DNA of 64,000 bases from Neurospora intermedia (Eukaryota; Ascomycota; Sordariomycetes; Sordariales; Sordariaceae): the NCBI GenBank assembly GCA_037102815.1, contig BTPP01000002.1, forward strand, positions 434,001-498,000, in the 5' to 3' direction. Made by a program: the position numbers and the translations under genes. Of the stretch, positions 10,578-22,891 are shown one piece after another. Every line of letters starts with the position of its first letter. The stretch's first letter is position 1. The notes beneath the pieces are model-generated. The model saw nothing but the letters and a program-made list of their open reading frames with translations. It was not told the DNA's origin and made no database searches.

Positions 10578-11310
10578 ATTGGTTGTTTGTTTGTTGAAGA
10601 GTGTGCACAAAGACTTTGTACATATACCCGGAGGGAGGGAGTCCAGACACGGGTAGCTGCCTTGGGTCAAGGATGGAAGGTAGAGGCAGACGGGAGCACA
10701 AGATGACGTGACGGGGTCAACGGGGGGACTACGGGTTGCTTTCATGTTGGCTGTTTCGTACAATGTTGGAAGGAGCTGGCAACAGGATCGAGGTAGGGCA
10801 TGCTCTTTTTATGTTCCCCCACCCATCGCACAATTCTTTTTCTTTTCTTTTTCCTCATCTTCTCCCTTCTCCAAACAATCCAATTCGCAACAGCGCGTCG
10901 AACTCAACAAGTAATCAACAATCAACTCATTGCCGCTTCTTGCTTAGAGGTATTCTACCTAGGTACATATACCTGCCAACATCTTTTATCACCTTTCGTC
11001 GCGTCTCTTTCTTTGATCCTGTACAGCTCACCTTCTTCTGAACAATTGTCCTTTCCAGAGGTAACAAGGAGCAATCCACCACATCAGATCTACTCGGCGT
11101 CGCCAACATCTCCAGCTTTTCCTGAAGATAGGATCAAAGATAGGTACCTCTAAGCTCATCTTTCACAACTACCGATCTTGTCCCGTTTCAACCCCTTCAT
11201 CCAACCTAATAGCATCTCCTTTTCATTCTTTTCGCATGATATGACACCCTGTCTCTCTCTAGTTGCATTCACCATTCTCTCCACTTCTGGACTAAATATT
11301 GACGGTTGCC
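10578..11310. other. Intergenic stretch
   Basis: CT-rich, promoter-like sequence (10810-11300) with AGGTACCTCTA-type motifs near 10945 and 11143. Overlapping weak frames here have no domain character. Confidence 0.35.
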
Positions 11311-11992
11311 ATGCTTAGCGCGAGAAGCCTTACTGAGCATTGCTACCAACATCAGTCACGGTCACCGGCCACATCGGCAACGGCATTGTGGTCAACATCA
11401 ACCACCAGAGCAGTAGTAACAACAGCGCGAACATCAGTCGAAACAGCCGTCAATCCCACCAATGACTACCACAACCAGTCGGTGCCGAGGTAAGCTTCCA
11501 TGATCCTTGAGACCAACACGGCGATATTGGGCAATCCCAAGGCTGTGAGTGATTCCTTGCCGTTAACAGACAGAGTTGCTAGAGGCAGAGTCGCCAACCA
11601 CCACACCACCAACGGCCGGATCACCAACGGCCGGATCAGCATAACTACCTCTATCTGAGAAGACCGGACCTATTGCGGCCTCCACGCCTGTCGTGGCTTA
11701 TGCCACCCTCTACACGGTCCCCCTGACCCCCCCGCCGGCGACCGTGGAGGCGTCCAACCCTGGACGTCGCCACCAGCCCACTAGCAGAGTTGCTAGTGGT
11801 AGACTCGGCAGCCACCATTCCAGAAACGGCCGTGTTACCAGCGGTCAGATTAACAAAGGTACCTCTACCTCACTTCGGCCTACGGCAGACAGGCTCGATG
11901 CGAGCGGTTTCCATAAACATGAGGACGATGGTGCTGACATGGAGTTCAAAGAGGAGGACGAGTATGGAATGGACTTGACTCGAAGATCGTAG
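11311..11992 (+). CDS. Uncertain small gene, Thr/Ser-rich start and acidic end
   Basis: An open frame from Met 11311 is Ser/Thr/Ala-rich and reaches a GTAAGC donor-like site at about 11491. Acceptor-like sites follow near 11570. A later frame, 11693-11992, ends with an acidic stretch (HEDDGADMEFKEEDEYGMD). Joining these as exons of one gene is inference. The Thr-rich start and acidic end loosely recall the 2329-3330 gene, but no membrane span is visible. It may be a relic. Confidence 0.22.
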
Positions 11993-12935
11993 AAAATGGG
12001 TTTGTGTGATTGTGATGGATTAGGGTGAGCAGGAGAACTAAGGGAAAGGGGTGGGCAAAGCGAGACGTGACTGGTCATTGGCGACTTGATAATGCGAAGC
12101 AAAAGGGCAAGATATAGAGAGGATTGAAGACACTTGATATGGACAAGCAATTCTTATACGTATCCGAAAAGATTTCTAGAGACAACTATCGTGACCGGCA
12201 ATGGGCGTTCGGTAGAACTCTGCTATGTTCTGTATCAGCCGATAGAGGTACGAAGCGACAGGTTTCGTTCGTCGCCGACCACCCAAATCAACACCCCACT
12301 ACATCCCCCCGCCATTGTCCGTACCCCGTTCCTTTCCCTCCAAACACGCTTTTCCCTTCAGCTAAGCCCTTTTGGTAGGACAGTCGATAATTCACACTTC
12401 GTTCTCTCGCTCCTTGGTCTTCTGGTCATCGACTGTGCATTGGCCGAACGACACCACATTTACCACGTAGTTCGCTGCCAAAAACAGCAACCTACCTAGT
12501 ACCTCTACACTTGTTCAACCGCAGTAACGCTCCTAGTTCGACTGCGATTTGATCTCCCTGAAAAGCCCGTTAAAGGTAGGAGCATATTTCCCCTTCGTCA
12601 CGATCATAAGTGGCCGTCCTCTTCTCCATCCCATACATTGTTTCGATCCGGCCCAAAAGGTTCGAAACTTGCATCACGCTTCGAGGATATGCTGGCGGGT
12701 CCCTATATACATCCACGCCTCGTTGGACAATACGCGCTTCATCACCCCAATCATTCCAGTCCAGCGACACATGGAGCAGCTACTGACTTTTCCATCGCGT
12801 CCAGAACATTAACCTTCCTCATCCTCGGCCGATCGCGATAGAGACTTCAATCCAATAAGAAAGACAAGTCACGCAGTGTTGAAGGACAACGAAGCGTTCG
12901 CTCGAGAAGTTCCAGAAGTCGACAGGAGAACAATT
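11993..12935. other. Intergenic stretch upstream of array gene A
   Basis: Presumed promoter and leader of gene A. It contains CCTCTA/AGGTA motifs at about 12242 and 12496. No supported gene. Confidence 0.35.
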
Positions 12936-15028
12936 ATGGCGGAAAATCACCCTATAGCAGGAAATCCACCTGTTGTACAGGTAGCTAGCCCTTTCGGGTT
13001 CGTCAGAGCCTTGGAAGTGGCTGCAGCGGAAGGGTTGCCCCAAATGGCGACATATTGGGAAATCATTCGTGAGTTCTTGCCAACTTTCTCGGAAACAAGA
13101 AACACGACCAAGACTGACTGCAGCCGTGATGACATAGTCTATATACAAGAGAACTTGGCCATTGCGAACAGAGTTGTGCGACCTCTGGAAGCATTGAAGA
13201 ATTGGGGCGACGACTTCGACCCTTTCGCGCGTAAAGCCTACAGCTGGCTTTTGGTTCATCACGAAAGCAACTCATCAGAATCCGCCATTGCTGGGATCAG
13301 CCATACAAGGCCACGACTTAGGCAACAAATCATGGACAGCCTGGCATCCCACGAGAGGATCAATCGGAACACCCATGTGAAGGGTGCTGTCGACCAAACA
13401 TTCCCGTACTCAATCAAATCCGAGGTGGACTTTTGGTCTCAAGAGGCTATAACAAAGAGCATCAACAACAGGACACCAGCGGCCTCCGCAGTCGCGGATA
13501 TTCCACGAACGAGACAAGAGCAAGCCGTGTACATCCGAGAGATGTTTGATGCTCTGAAGAACACACAGGACATCATTGAGAAAGCGAGCAATTACAAGGT
13601 GGGTACCGTCAAGTCAACCAGTGGAAGAGTGTTCCAGGATATTGCATGGATGCTATACGTAAGTCGAAATCAACATTTCTTCTCCATCCTTATAGCCGGA
13701 ATCGTGACCGAAAGAAGACTGATCCATTTGGGGTTTCCCCTATCTAGAGAGAGGCCCGCAACCTTCAACAGGGGAAACCGGGAGTGAACCCTTGGTGCAC
13801 CTCATTCAAGTACAAGCAGTATCCTACTCTACGAGCTCGTTGGAACGACATGGTTGAATTCTTTCAAGTAAGTTCTGGAGGGACTCGCATATGTGGATGC
13901 CGTAACCAACATTCTCTCGGAACACAGACTTCAAAAGCAGCAGTAGCGAACTTGATTGTAACCCACAGCGAGAAGCGTTTTGCCGGTAATCCGACCAAAG
14001 AGAAACAACGCAAGACCATCAACGACAAGGGCAACAAGAAGAAAGCGACGAAGATGAAGGACAACGAAGAGAAGGCGGCCGCACTCGACAAAGTTGTCAA
14101 GGATGCCAAGGGCAAAGTCGCTGCTACGGAGAGTACTCCGGACAAGGGCATAAGCACTGCTGGCACTTCTGCTCCAGCTCTAAACGACTCATCCGCGACC
14201 GCTAAGCCTGATTTCTAGGAGAATCAGGACGGCAGCTTCGTAGATGAGGAGAGGGACGCTGAAGAGAGTGTGGATCCGGACGACGAAGCTGAAGAGTTTG
14301 ATGACAGCGATGGAGAACCTAAAGACACCGACAACGAGTCAGACGACGAAGCAACGCATCTCCTGCAGAATGCCCAGCAAGATGCGGGCCGCTACGATGA
14401 CATTAAAAAAGAGCAGGACAGCGACGACTTGAGACCTCAGTCAGGGCAAGCAATAGGCGACTCTGCTGCTTCAACGGTTCCCTTCGCAGCATCTTCACAA
14501 CCTCATGCTCCGGCCCACCCACCATTACCCGGCTCGATCGGCCGTCGGCGACAGGTTCGAGCTATGTCACTCGAAGAAGGACATCATTCAAGCATCATGC
14601 CTTCCATTGAACACGAGTCATGTCATCCTTTTCATGCTGGCGGTGTGGTGAGCCAAAACGATCACGACCAATACATCGATGATGCCAACGGCAATGACCG
14701 CGGCTCGTTACAGCTACCCAGTCAACCCGTAAATTCTTCGGAACAGCCACTGCACCAGCACACTAGCCCGAGTCCCCCCGAGCTCCCTAGTGGGATTGGC
14801 TTCGTGAAGGAGGAAGAAATACCGCAGTCGGTAGTCACAACTTCACACATTGCCCCTATGCGGCTCAACACCGGCACTAGTGGTGCCGGTGGAGGAGCAC
14901 AGAACAACAGTCATTCGCGGGATAGCCCAAATCACGCCCGTCCTCGGGTTAGGAGGAACAGACGCAGCGCCGAAGACGGCGGCGAGACTCAAGCTGAGGC
15001 TCCTGCTAGAAGACGTCCCCGTCTTTAG
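12936..15028 (+). CDS. Array gene A (type 1), with one in-frame TAG in the tail
   Basis: Exons 12936-13068, 13138-13658, 13748-13867 and 13928 onward; the donors (GTGAGT, GTAAGT, GTAAGT) and phases match the paralogs. Core motifs in order: YWEII / LYIQENL, ISHTRPRL, ASHE, ADIPRTRQEQ, VFQDIAWMLY, PWCTSF, RWNDMVEF, SKAAVANLI..RFAGNP, then the basic RKTINDKGNKKK. The intron other type-1 genes have before RK is absent. The frame stops at TAG 14216-14218 (354 residues), then stays open in the same frame for 269 codons. That second part is acidic (DPDDEAEEFDDSDGEP) and ends with VRRNRRSAED...ARRRPRL, a bipartite basic motif like those ending C, F and G. The TAG could also be the acceptor of an unrecognised intron (TTTCTAG). 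Function unknown; a nuclear role for the long form is inferred. Confidence 0.75.
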
Positions 15029-16582
15029 GTTTCAGAAGATGATGTCTCTGAAAGTTCGGAAGATGTTGTGTCGAGCATTTGATGGAGGCACCGCATCACT
15101 CTACTCTAGAGTAGGCCTCCTCAGAGATGGGGCCAAGTGGTTATTTGTATCTGGCATGGTTACCGTGAAGATCATTATCAGAATCACCAAGTTCAGCACA
15201 AAGTGCGACCTGGCCCCCTTGGAGAGGTCAAGTGAGCAGGCCGAAGACTCCAGCGCATGTTCGGCGACCTTTGCAAGAGGTCGACAAGACGAAGGATCGC
15301 AAGGAGAGAGGGGGAGAGGTGCTCTATGCCGTACCCTCCCCCCGCTACCAGCGAGCCGCCACAGGGATCTGGGCCATTAGCAACTACGGGACAAGCTATG
15401 GAGTTCAGATACAGCGGAATGAATGACAGTTTTAGATAGAGCTTTAGAAGTAGTCACATATTATGATTGCCTGTTATGGTACAGTCACTGTTCTTTGTTG
15501 TTTCCTCTGCTTCATGCGTGGCGTCGGACGCAGGGATAAGGAGTGTCGAAACAAAGGAAGCACACGGCGTCGGAGAAGGGGAAGAAACAATGTGATTGTC
15601 GCAGTCTCGATATTCTACCGTGGTAATGTTTGATCTAGATCTAAAAGAGTCACTTCATCCGCTCGTTGCTCATCACAGATTCCACTTTCACAGGAGGCGA
15701 TACCAAAGTCACTTGCAATCATGGGATTCTCATTGATGCTTGTGTCTCCATTCCTCTATTCACATCAAGCAAGCATCGCTGCGCGAGTATGACTGGAGAG
15801 TGGCCAAAAGGTTTAAATCTCAGCGTTTCCTTCCTGATTGAGCTGGAACTTGATCTGAAATAGCACCTGCCAGGTTTGTGCCTTCCTTCCACTTCACCTT
15901 CTATAGTTGCAAAGGTTTCCAACCTGGAGCTGCTATGCCAAACGGGCGGCGGGTGGTTTTGGGGAGTATAAAAACCCCTCTTGGTTTTGGTCAGTGCTGG
16001 AAAGTTTTCCTCTTTTTTTTGTTTCGAACAACGATCCGCAAAAATCTTGTTGCCCCCTGACCAGCAAAAGTCAACTGGGAATTTTCACCGCGAACGATTT
16101 CAACCGCCAACAACAAGGAACCCAATCTACCAGACCTCACTCAACCCAACGACTTAATCTTTCCCTCAGCTTACCACTGCCGCGCAAACACTTGCACCGC
16201 ACTCGACAACTCTTACTCCTGCTAGTCTACTGAGCTCCTGTTGCTCCTGCTAATCTACTGACGGCCCCACGCTCTCTTCTCCGTACCTCTAGCCAGCAAC
16301 TGTCGATTTCGACAACAGCGTCACGACACTGCACTGCCGCCAACTTGTCCTCCCAAGCCCTTGCCGACAGGCAGAAGATCAAACCATACCACGAGCGTGC
16401 ATTTTGCCTATCCCTTGCCGCCTTCTGTCGCCGACAGTCGACAATCTTTCCTCGACAACTCACTGTCCTTGACAGCTCGCAGCATCTTCGACCACTCCCC
16501 ATCGTCCGCAACTATTGCCTCCATTTCTCAACCCCTAGAAGATCTGAACAAGTGTCGATATATACCTATTCACTTCGGCAAA
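15029..16582. other. Intergenic stretch upstream of gene B
   Basis: 3' flank of A (15029-15430), then a promoter-like region with a TATA box at 15967 and a long CT-rich leader. Open frames here are unsupported. Confidence 0.35.
15967..15974 (+). promoter_or_regulatory. TATA-like box upstream of gene B
   Basis: TATAAAAA in the context GGGGAGTATAAAAACCCC, about 610 bp before the ATG of B, which would imply a long leader or a leader intron. Confidence 0.35.
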
Positions 16583-17811
16583 ATGAACAACTACAACACC
16601 GACCACCAGCTGATCAGCTTCGTTCCTCGCATGGAACAAGCTGCAGCCCAGCGCAACCCCTATCTCGGCGAGTATTGGGAGATCATCCGTAAGTAATTCC
16701 TCTCATCATCCCTACCAGTTCCAATAACGATACTCCCGTAGAGGTTCCGCTTGCTAACTCCCTTCAAACCGTGTAGTCTCCATCCAAGAGAACCTGCGCC
16801 AACCCGCCAGTGCTGAATTCGCCGGAGTTGAAGTTATCAAGAGCCTTGAAGAGATCAAGAGAATGAAGAGGTGGACTGACCAGCACGACCACTTCTCGCG
16901 TTGTGCTTACGAGTATCTGAGGTTCGCTTACAACCTCGGCGCTTCGGAGCAGGCGATAAAACGGATTGCCCACACCAAGCCCAACATCGGTGTTGAGGCA
17001 CTGGCGGGCATGAACGCCCATGAGCTATCGCTCAACCGTAGGATCACTAAGGGAGAACAGGCGGAGGATCAGACCTACGAGGGCCGCATGCGCTCGGAGG
17101 CTGAGTTCTGGGTGCACGACAAGATCGTGTGCGACTACACCAGAAAGAGAGTTCCCCAGAGCGCCAGACTTGACATCCCCATTTTCCCTGAAGATGAGGC
17201 CGGGTATGTCAGGGAGATGGTGGAGGCCATGTCCGACATGGTTGGTGACAAAGATGGTAGTACATCCCAGATCGACACAGTGAGAAAGATGTCAAAGGGT
17301 GTTATGGAGCATGTTGCATGGCAGTACTTCGTAAGTGATCACACCCTCTAACGTCACAGTGGTGTCTGATTAACACGAAGTGAAGCGGGAATCCAGACAT
17401 GCCCAGAATGGTGACGCCAAGGTGCAACCATGGTGCACCGGCTTTTATCTCCGCGAGTACGACTCGTGGCAGGAAAGGTGGGACGATATGGTCGTCCTAA
17501 TGACGGTTAGTTAACATTCAAGTACAATGATTTGATGAAGTGAGCTCCGCTGACTGCTGTAACAGAAATCAAAGGCTGCGGTGACCGACCTGATCATCGC
17601 GATTTACCCTAAGCGTTTTGCAACTGACCCGTATTACGAACTCCAGGCAAGTTATTTTTGGAGGTATGGATTTTGTGTTACTGAGTGCAGTTGCTAACGA
17701 TCTTCATAGCGTAAAAACATCAACGACCGCAACAACAAGAAGAGGGCCCAAGATGCCAGGAACAAAGCGGCGCTTGCTGCACAGGCTTCTGGTGCCGGAG
17801 CTGGTCACTAA
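16583..17811 (+). CDS. Array gene B (type 1), short form without a tail
   Basis: Five exons: 16583-16688, 16777-17330, 17386-17505, 17566-17646, 17710-17811; 320 residues, every junction in phase. Core: YWEII / LSIQENL, ..CAYEYLRFAYN, IAHTKPNIG, NAHE, AEFWVHDK, LDIPIFPEDEAGYVREM, VMEHVAWQYF, PWCTGFYLREY, RWDDMVVLM, KSKAAVTDLI..RFATDP..ELQ, RKNINDRNNKKR. Intron 4 starts with GC (CCAG/GCAAGT), a GC-AG intron, unlike the GT of its paralogs. The protein ends with a short Ala/Gly run and TAA just after the basic RKNINDRNNKK. There is no acidic tail and no TAG, so this may be the minimal core protein of the family. It is the cleanest gene of the array. Function unknown. Confidence 0.85.
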
Positions 17812-18594
17812 GTACAGCCCTATGTGGCCAACGACGAGAGGCCGTCATCTGGTAGAAAACACTGGTTGGCGGGAGGGGCGGGTGGCCGATGAGAAGTTGG
17901 TTCAGTAAAGCAACCAGTTCGAAACTTGGGGATGGATTAAGCGAACTTTGCACAGAATCGCTATTAGCCCATATTGGGAAGTCCATCTAGAATAGCAAAG
18001 TTTGTTATATCAGTATCAGCTCGCCGATGGGAGGAATGTGAGACAAGGCGCGGAGTTTCCTCAGTGATCAAGAGGAGTGAGATTGTGCTTGACTGAATGT
18101 TTGCGATTGAGTGACTGATATCAACGGGTGTTATACAAGTCTCAGAAACGGACTCATGACTACTATGACGTTCTTCTACTGGAATGTTGCTCACATCAGG
18201 ATCACGTATAACTTGGCCAACCTTTCGAAATGAATCCCCTCGCAGCTATAAAAGGCCCGTATATCCGGGCTTCTAGCCTCCTATCCCGCTTTGTGTTTGC
18301 ACGCCCAACGTATATAGAACACATATGGCACGTCCAACCGTGTCGTTCTGTCGTGCTGGAAGTCTCGTCCATTCCCAATCTCCCAGTAGTATCATGTCAT
18401 TATAGATAATACCTAGGTACCTGAGTAAAGTCTTCCAACCTCACTCCCAAGGCAAAAAAAAACACAGTGACACAGCCTCAACACAAGTTGGCAGAAGTTC
18501 ATTCTTCACTCCGACCTTGGCCCCAGCGGAATTCAAAGCATTTCCCGTCTGGTAAGACACATCTGTCGGCGGTCTGGCGCTTACCGTAGCAAGA
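17812..18594. other. Intergenic stretch with TATA box
   Basis: 3' flank of B and a promoter-like segment (TATAAAAG at 18247-18254) that probably belonged to the copy now decayed at 18595. The first exon expected after it is not found. Confidence 0.35.
18247..18254 (+). promoter_or_regulatory. TATA-like box upstream of relic r3
   Basis: TATAAAAG in the context GCTATAAAAGGCCCG, about 350 bp upstream of the decayed array copy. Confidence 0.35.
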
Positions 18595-19270
18595 CCTCTT
18601 TAATTACACCTCCAGGCGGATGCCCATCGAGACGCTGAGAGACATCCCGTGCTACTCGGAGGACGAGTGCCATTTTGTCCGGGTGATGGTGGAGGCGATT
18701 ATTGATCTGGATGGGGAGAAGGACGGGAATGCTCACCATGTTGATGCTATAAAGAAGGCATCGAAGGGTGTCGTTCAGCACCTGGGGCTCGCCTAGATTC
18801 TGATGGTGAGTTACGTCTCTGTGGTTGAGAACTGCACAATAAGGTAGGTAACTTGTGGCTAACGAGATCATATCTAGGTAGGTAGCAAGAGGCCACCTAA
18901 GCTCGCCCAGGCGGGTGGACCAGGTATTGCACCATTCTGTACTTCCTTATACTTGAGGGAGTACGAGTCCTTTTAGGACCGGTGGGATGATATAGTGGAG
19001 CTTTTCAGAGTAGGTTCATGTCCTTGTCCTTCAATAAACTCTGGGTTAGATAGGTATACTAAATCGTTGAACAGGTCTCGAAAGCAGCTGTTGTTAACCT
19101 CCTGATTGCACCCTGTTTCAAGCGTTTTGCTTACGATCCTCGATCGTACTTAGCTCTAGGTACCTAAGTCAATTGCTTGTTTCCAACGTACTTTCTTCAG
19201 GTCGCTAACATTTTCCTAGAGGCTAAGAGGACGGAGAAGAATGCGGACAATAACGCGACAGGCCCGCATT
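18595..19270 (+). pseudogene. Array relic r3 (type 1, 5'-truncated)
   Basis: Starts inside exon 2 (LRDIPCYSEDECHFVRVMVEA, closest to gene B's LDIPIFPEDEAGYVREMVEA). It continues to KKASKGVVQHLGLA, where a TAG interrupts, then exon 3 (LYLREYESF, a TAG in place of a residue, then DRWDDIVELFR) and exon 4 (SKAAVVNLLIAP..RFAYDP). Exon 1 and the first half of exon 2 are missing. Intron 3, and likely intron 4, are still recognisable. It is most similar to B, so probably a decayed B duplicate. Confidence 0.8.
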
Positions 19271-20315
19271 GTTAGAGACGGGCAGGTGGCTCTTCAAGCT
19301 CACGCCTCTGGATTTGGGGGTGCTAACTATCAGCAGGGTACTTTAGTTTTCATTACACGTCACGCTCGTGGTAAAAAGACTATAGGTGCCTCTATTGACG
19401 ACGACCATACCCTCTTTTTATCAAGACACCTTTCGAAAGGAAGTGAGAGTGGAAGTTGAACGTAAAGCAAGAGGGGCGGGCTGCAAAACGCACTTGCCGG
19501 GCAGGCGATGCTGCAGGTCCATGCTCGAAATCAGGGTCCTTTCTTTTCTCCACTCCCACCCGGACTTGGCGCATCCTCTCAAGACCCAGCCTCCGCTTCT
19601 TTTCCCAATCCGATTTTCCTTCTTCGTCGGGAAAGTTCGACGCAAAGAGCTTCTTGACCGCACGCCACCGAGAAAGTTTTCCGACCGCCAACAACAGTCA
19701 ACAAGCTTTCCGCTTCCCTCATCTTGGCATCAACAGGTGTCGCCGTACTCTGCTCCGTACTTGCGGGAATCTTCAATCGAAAATCCGCATTTCGTGGCCG
19801 CGCTCACCTCGGCCTCGCCGGCGACCCCGCGACCGGCTTTGGTAGGCCCAACCTCTCCTGATCAGTACCGCGCGCCCTCATACGTACCTGTAAGTTATGA
19901 TTAGACTACAGTACTATCTGGAGACAAACATCGAGATCAACAGCCGGGGAAGCGAAGAACAAGTGGCTTCCATGGCTTGCGGTTGTTGCGCCCGCTTCCT
20001 GCCCCTTCGTTTCAATTCAGCCTTCCTTCAAGTTCACACCTCACAGCCACATCAGAAACCCTGCTGTTGTGCATCATACAGCAAGCAGGTGCTCTTTGAT
20101 TTCTGAACTCAATCTCAACTATCATCCAATGTAGCGCGTCACTTCATCTCTTCCTCGCTATTCCTGCCCTGAGCTTTCTCTACCTTCACGTACTATGACT
20201 CGACGTCCTGATATACATCTCTCCACGATGATGGTCTGCCCTTCCATGCCATGCAACGATAACCCACTAACAGAGTTTTCTCTAGTATATCACAAGTCGT
20301 CCAGGGCCACTCGCC
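19271..20315. other. Intergenic stretch upstream of gene C
   Basis: CT-rich leader-like sequence for C. The open frames here overlap each other on both strands without domain character. Confidence 0.35.
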
Positions 20316-22891
20316 ATGTCCGACTCCAACACAATTAACACACAGGCCGTTTTCGGCTTTGCAGACTTTCTCAAGTTCGCCGCCGAGCGTGAGGATCCGA
20401 GACTCAAGACGTATTGGGACATCATCAGTATGTTGGCTTCGCGCCCAGTTTGCACATTTGCCGAAGATTGCCACGGCAAAGTTTAACAATGATTCAGTCG
20501 ATATACAGGATGATATCCTTCGCCCAGATATCCTTCGCCCAAACACCAAGACGATTCGGCCCTTCCAACAATTCAAGATCCCGCACGAGTTCCAAAAGTT
20601 CGGCAGAAATGCATACGACTGGCTGGTTTTCCATGTCAGATGTCGCACCACGGAAACTGCCCTAGGGGCGATCGGACACACCAGGCCCGGTTTGAAGCAG
20701 GCCCTAATGGTTGGGCTAGCAGAACACGAGAAGAGCGACAATAGGAGGACTAAAAGGGAGGACCCCCCAAACAGCCAAGTCCTTCCCGGCCATTCCAAAT
20801 CTATGGCTGAATTCTACGCCACCGAGGGCGCCCTTGAGTCGCTTCACCTCCAGGCACCCGAAGCAGGAACAACCGATGATATTCCGCAGACCCGCAAGGA
20901 GCAGCTCCCATTTGTCCTCCAAATGGCAGAGGCATTGGAGGATGTCACCGATTATGTGGACAACAACGACAGCTACCAGGTCCAGACGGTCAAGCTGACA
21001 TCGAGGACAGTGTTTGAGCACATAACATGGAGGTTGCTGGTAAGCTCGACCATGATTTCATTGTTCGTTAATTGACATTTATGGGACCCAGCTAACCACA
21101 CGGACGTTCAGCACACGGGAATCTTGATGCAGGAGGGTGAACCTGCCGTTCTTCCATGGTCAACCAGTTTCTACAGACGGGACTATCCCACCTTCAGAGC
21201 CCGATGGAACGACATGGTCCTGTTTCTACGCGTAAGCCAAAAGAAATGGTGATACAGTACTTGTGGTGTACAGGCGTCACTAACAAGATGAGAATCAGAA
21301 ATCAAAAGCCGCAGTAGCCAACCTGCTCATTTCTCCGTATTGGAACAGGTTTGCGGGTGATCCTGAGAAGGAACTCAAGGTACGTGGTCTTTTCTAGTCC
21401 GCTACATGCTGCTGTTTCGACGTACTAACTGACCCTGTCGAAGACCAAGAAAATCAATAAAAAAGGTAACGGAAAGAAAATCGAAACGCTGCGAGGATTG
21501 GGAGCCGGAGGCACCCAAGCTGCTGCTGCAGGTCGTGACGGCAACGCAAGTGGACACGACAACAGCTCATCGAGCGTCGATTCAAATTTTCCCAAAAGCT
21601 ATAACGCCTCTACCTCGAACTACGCGAGATCAAGCAGATCTGGTCAACATCAGCGCCATACACCCGCAATGTCGACACTCTCACCCCATGCCGGAATCCG
21701 TGCCACAAGAAATGCTACTTAGGTAGTAGCAGACAGAAGCAAGGTGATCGATGGCGAAGGTGTCAAAGGCCTCGAGCATGAGGTGCTTGATGTCGAAGGG
21801 AACAAAGCCAAGCCCCACAATACCTCGCGCCAGGCAGAGACCACGCTTCGGCAAAGTTCAATTCCTCGTCAAAGAGAATGGAGACAAAGACGTCTGGTTG
21901 TGGCATGGAGAAGTCGTCCTGTGAGACAGAGGGCACCGCAAGAAAATGATGCAGCTGAAGCGTATATTCCTCGGCCAGATCCCAGTCCCCAGCAAGTGAT
22001 CGTTCCTCCGCAAGCCCAGCAAACCGACAACTCCGAAGTCTCCTACTTGACATCGCAAAAAAAGCTCCACATCGAATTGGAAGGCGGAATGAACAATGCG
22101 GCGTGTTCGGAAGCGGAGGAGCGGGATCATGATGAAAGTATCTTTGCGCCTACCCGATGGGGGTTATTTGGAACAGCCAGCAGCAGGTGCCTGACGTCAA
22201 TTTCAATTCTGACAACGCCAGTCTCAACAGGAGTATTCCGGGAGACGATCGTATGGAGGACAACGATTGGGGACAAGGGGCCCTTGGACTGAGCCATCTC
22301 GCAGACCCTTTCAGCTGGAATGAGGACTTGGCGCCTCAAGCCTTTATCAACCCAATGGCGCTGTATCCGGTTGAAAACGGTGAATTCGCGGACGGTTTGG
22401 TGGAAAATGCCCACGAGACCTCGGGAAACAACATGCCCATCAACCCGGCCATGTCAGACAGCAATGCGTTTACCTCAAACGTTGCGAGTCTTGACCCGGT
22501 TCCTGGCGAAACCGCGAACGAAAGTAGCACGACCAACAACAGTAATGGCGCGTACGCGTACGGGATGGGTATGTTTTTAGAGGATCTAGACAACCGTATC
22601 CAGGATGGTATCCTTCAGGCCCCCGACTCAAGAGATCAACTCGAGATGTTCGACATGGACGCTTTCATCATGGGCCCTCATCAACCCATGTTAGGTGAAG
22701 ACGACCCCACTCTCACCGCGGCCGGCATTACCGACTTTCAGCACGAGGATGAAGATCTCAACGACGAGTCATCTGGAGACAGGCTCATCGGCTATCCTGT
22801 CGCTGGAACCAGTGGTTCCAAGCGCAAGAGGAATGAGACCGAGGAAGAAGGTAGCATGAGCGAGTGCTCGCCATCCAAGCGGTTGCACTGA
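20316..22891 (+). CDS. Array gene C (type 1), in-frame TAG and a frame change in the tail
   Basis: Exons 20316-20427, 20498-21039, 21112-21231, 21299-21379 and 21444 onward; phases as in B and G. Core: FADFLKFAAERED..YWDII / DIQDDIL, ..NAYDWLVFHVR, IGHTRPGL, AEHE, AEFYATEGALE, DDIPQTRKEQ, VFEHITWRLL, PWSTSFYRRDY, RWNDMVLFLR, KSKAAVANLLISPYWNRFAGDPEKELK, TKKINKKGNGKK. The tail frame meets TAG at 21720-21722 (377 residues) and reopens in frame for 189 codons (DGEGVKGLEHEVLDVEG and on). The best frame then changes near the G5 run at 22159-22163 and stays open to 22891, ending SGSKRKRNETEEE..SPSKRLH, a bipartite NLS-like end. The frame change may be decay, an undetected intron, or a sequence error. 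Confidence 0.72.
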
